From NCBI GenBank assembly GCA_003240855.1, contig QFNN01000142.1, positions 1 to 6,176 on the forward strand: 6,176 nt of DNA. Reading direction: 5' to 3'. Each line of letters starts with the position of its first letter. Position 1 is the stretch's first letter. The notes beneath the pieces are model-generated. The model worked only from the letters and a program-made list of their open reading frames with translations, was not told where the DNA came from and did no database searches. Of the stretch, positions 3,888 to 6,176 are shown piece by piece. The translations under genes were made by a program, and so were the position numbers. This stretch comes from Sphingomonas sanxanigenens (lineage in GTDB: Bacteria; Pseudomonadota; Alphaproteobacteria; Sphingomonadales; Sphingomonadaceae).

Positions 3888-6176
3888 ATGAGGTTCCGCC
3901 GCCTCAAACTGAGCGGGTTCAAGAGCTTCGTCGATCCGGCGGAGCTGAGGATCGAGCCGGGGCTGACGGGCATCGTCGGCCCCAATGGCTGCGGCAAATC
4001 GAACCTGCTTGAGGCGTTGCGCTGGGTTATGGGCGAATCGAGCGCCCGATCGATGCGCGGCGGCGGGATGGAGGATGTCATCTTCGCCGGCACCGCGACG
4101 CGGCCGGCGCGAAGCTTCGCCGAAGTCCAGTTGCTCGCCGAGCGCAGCCCAGACGAGGCGGTGGGTCCGGCCGGGATCGCCGCCGGCGACGAAGTGGAGG
4201 TCGTCCGCCGGATCGAGCGCGGGGCGGGATCGGCCTATCGCGTCAACGGCCGCGACGTGCGCGCCAAGGATGTCGCGCTGATCTTCGCCGATGCGGCGAC
4301 CGGCGCGCATTCGCCCGCGCTGGTCAGCCAGGGGCGGATCGGCGCCGTCATCGCAGCCAAGCCGACTGAACGGCGCGCAATGCTGGAGGAAGCGGCGGGG
4401 ATTGCGGGGCTTCATGTTCGCCGCAAGGACGCCGAGCAGAAGCTGCGCGCGACCGAGGCCAATCTGACGCGCCTCGACGAGCTGATCGCGGACATGGAGA
4501 CGCGCGCCGGGCAACTGAAGCGGCAGGCGCGACAGGCCGAACGCTACCGCCAGCTTTCGGGCGAGATCAGGATCGCCGAGGCGCGGCTGCTCTTCGCGCG
4601 CTGGCGCGAGGCGGCGGCGGCGGCTGATGCGGCCAAGGCCGATGCGGCGGCGGCCGACGAGAAAGTCCACCGGGCGGCGGAAGCGCAGCGCGCGGCGGCC
4701 GCGTGGAGCGCGGAAGCCGTCGCAAAGGTCGCCGAAGTGCGCGGTTCCGCGATGGCCGCGCGCGAACGGGCCAGCGAGGCAGGGCATGTGCTGGCGACGC
4801 TGCAGGCCGAACGAGCCGCGCTCGACCGGCGGATCGCCGAGCTGGCCGAGCAGACCCGCAGGCTGGCGGCGGATCGCGAGCGCGAGGGTGCGCTCGCCAA
4901 CGACGCCGCCGAGGCGATCAGGGGAATAGCGGAGGAGATCGCGCTGATAGACGCGCGGATCGCGGCGGCGGAGAAGGGCGGTCCGGATCTGGCGAGCGGC
5001 CTGGCGACGGCCGAACTGGCGGCGCGCGATGCCGAGGTGGAGCTGGCGCGGGCCTTGTCGACGCAGGCTTCGGAGCAGGCCGATGCGCGCGTGGCGCAGG
5101 CGGCGCTCTCCGCTGCGCGGAGCCGGGCTGATCGCGCGACGCGCGAATGTGAAAGGCTGGCGCAGGAAGCGGCTGGCCTGGGCGAGGACGCGCCGCTGAT
5201 CGCCGCGCGCGATGCGGCGGCGGCCAGACGCGCGGCGGCCGAAGGCGAGGCGCGGGGCGCGGCGGCGCGGATCGAGCGTGGGGAGGCGGCGCGCGCAGCC
5301 GCCGCCGAAGCGCGCAGCGAAGCAGAAGGCGAAGGCGCGGCCGCGCGATCGGCGCTGGCGGCGCTCGAAGGGGAAGCGAAGGCGCTGGAACGGGCGCTGG
5401 CGTCTGGCGGCGGCGAGGGGACGTCAGTGCTGGCGGCGATGCGCGCCGCGCCGGGTTATGAACATGCGCTGGCGGCGGCGCTGGGCGACGATCTGGAAGC
5501 CGGGCTGGAAGGCGACAGGCGCTGGGCGGGGGCCGAGCGGCAGGACGGCGATCCGGCGCTGCCCGAGGGGGTCGAGCGGCTGGGCGATCATGTGCGCGCG
5601 CCGGCGGCGCTCGCGCGGCGGCTGGCGCAGATCGGCGTGGTCGATGCCGATGACGGACAGCCGCTGGCGGTGGGGCAGCGGATCGTGACGCGTGGCGGCG
5701 CGCTGCGTCGCTGGGACGGTTTCGTGACGAGCGGCGAAGGCGCGGCGACGGCCGAGCGGCTGGTGCGCGCCAACCGGCTTGCGGCGATCGGCGCGGCTCT
5801 GCCCGATGCGCGCGGCGCGGTGGACGCCGCCGAGGTGCGGCTGGCGGCGGCGCGCGCGACGCTGGCCGAGGCGACAGGTGCGATCGAGGCGGCGCGACAG
5901 GCGCGCGGCGAGGCGGAGAATAGCGCCAGGCTGGCGCAGCGCGACGAGGATCAGGCGAGCGCGGCGATCGAGCGGCTGGCGTCGCGGCGCGCCGAGATCG
6001 CCGGGCGCATCGCGCGCGCCGAAGGCGAGCGTGAGGAAGCAGGGCGCGAGCTGGCGGCGGCGGAAGGGTCGGTTGCGGCGCTTCCCGACGGCAGCGCGAC
6101 CGCGAAACTGGTCGAGACGCTGCGCGCGGTGAGCGAGGGCGCGCGCGAGCGCGTGTCGCAACTGAAGGCCGAGGCC
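3888..6176 (+). CDS. smc: Chromosome segregation protein SMC (C-terminus cut off by window edge)
   Basis: SMC is an ABC-type ATPase that dimerises and, with ScpA/ScpB, compacts and separates chromosomes. The first 763 codons are open to the window edge. The start is secure: MRFRRLKLSGFKSF is the standard SMC N-terminus. The head shows Walker A GPNGCGKSN (31-39, Lys37), the SARSMRGGG segment (52-60) and the Q-loop VSQGRI (146-151, Gln148), then EEAAGIAGLHVRRK (167-180) leading into the first coiled coil (about 180-505), which is very rich in Ala, Arg and Glu. A reduced hinge lies at about 514-612 (APGYEHALAAALGDD, HVRAPAALARRL, QRIVTRGGALRRWDGF). The second coil starts near 620 and is incomplete; the C-terminal ABC signature and Walker B should follow outside. 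Family length is about 1,150 aa, so roughly a third is missing. No canonical Shine-Dalgarno precedes the ATG; instead there is a G7 run (3878-3884) 3 bases upstream. The gene lies 22 bases after the lipoprotein DsbA-like gene, suggesting co-transcription. Confidence 0.97.
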   Translation, partial: MRFRRLKLSGFKSFVDPAELRIEPGLTGIVGPNGCGKSNLLEALRWVMGESSARSMRGGGMEDVIFAGTATRPARSFAEVQLLAERSPDEAVGPAGIAAGDEVEVVRRIERGAGSAYRVNGRDVRAKDVALIFADAATGAHSPALVSQGRIGAVIAAKPTERRAMLEEAAGIAGLHVRRKDAEQKLRATEANLTRLDELIADMETRAGQLKRQARQAERYRQLSGEIRIAEARLLFARWREAAAAADAAKADAAAADEKVHRAAEAQRAAAAWSAEAVAKVAEVRGSAMAARERASEAGHVLATLQAERAALDRRIAELAEQTRRLAADREREGALANDAAEAIRGIAEEIALIDARIAAAEKGGPDLASGLATAELAARDAEVELARALSTQASEQADARVAQAALSAARSRADRATRECERLAQEAAGLGEDAPLIAARDAAAARRAAAEGEARGAAARIERGEAARAAAAEARSEAEGEGAAARSALAALEGEAKALERALASGGGEGTSVLAAMRAAPGYEHALAAALGDDLEAGLEGDRRWAGAERQDGDPALPEGVERLGDHVRAPAALARRLAQIGVVDADDGQPLAVGQRIVTRGGALRRWDGFVTSGEGAATAERLVRANRLAAIGAALPDARGAVDAAEVRLAAARATLAEATGAIEAARQARGEAENSARLAQRDEDQASAAIERLASRRAEIAGRIARAEGEREEAGRELAAAEGSVAALPDGSATAKLVETLRAVSEGARERVSQLKAEA

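Noticed and set aside
2945..4093. 382-codon minus-strand open frame across the lipoprotein DsbA-like gene and the start of smc
   Set aside because: It crosses two well supported plus-strand genes and their junction, has no recognisable motif, and reflects lack of stop codons in GC-rich antisense sequence.
4608..4670. GCG-rich trinucleotide repeats in smc as a possible repeat element
   Set aside because: They encode poly-Ala in a low-complexity coiled coil, in frame throughout, and are explained by codon bias.
3846..4787. 313-codon minus-strand open frame across the SMC head
   Set aside because: The opposite strand encodes an unambiguous SMC with Walker A and Q-loop; the antisense product is Arg-rich and featureless.

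Overview
The window looks like a chromosomal housekeeping locus of a GC-rich alphaproteobacterium, most likely a sphingomonad (Sphingomonadales). The reasons are the strong G/C preference at third codon positions, the order mutY / DUF721 / DsbA-like / smc (which I recall as typical of alphaproteobacteria), an alphaproteobacterial-style reduced SMC hinge, and DsbA-like proteins with the second cysteine pair known from alphaproteobacterial DsbAs. I saw no mobile element, CRISPR array, tRNA or rRNA. There is no gene-free stretch over 300 bases; the only sizeable gap is 35 bases.

Left part, minus strand (1-1821): mutY, the A/G-specific adenine DNA glycosylase, is followed by a serine beta-lactamase/esterase-family hydrolase with a predicted Tat signal. 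The hydrolase starts inside the 3' end of mutY (20-base overlap) and runs off the left edge, so its C-terminus is missing.

Right part, plus strand (1836-6176): a DUF721 (DciA-like) gene starts head-to-head with mutY with essentially no intergenic space. It is followed directly (TGA then ATG, no gap) by a secreted DsbA-family thiol oxidoreductase. After a 35-base gap carrying a terminator-like hairpin plus T-run comes a second, paralogous DsbA-family protein, this one a predicted lipoprotein. Then comes smc, whose first 763 codons are present.

The genes combine oxidative-damage repair (MutY), probable replicative helicase loading (DciA-like), chromosome compaction and segregation (SMC) and extracytoplasmic thiol-disulfide chemistry (the two DsbA-like proteins). 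I see no convincing unknown system. The features most worth a second look are the tandem soluble/lipoprotein DsbA pair, the possible terminator or attenuator between them, and the very compact divergent mutY/DUF721 start region.
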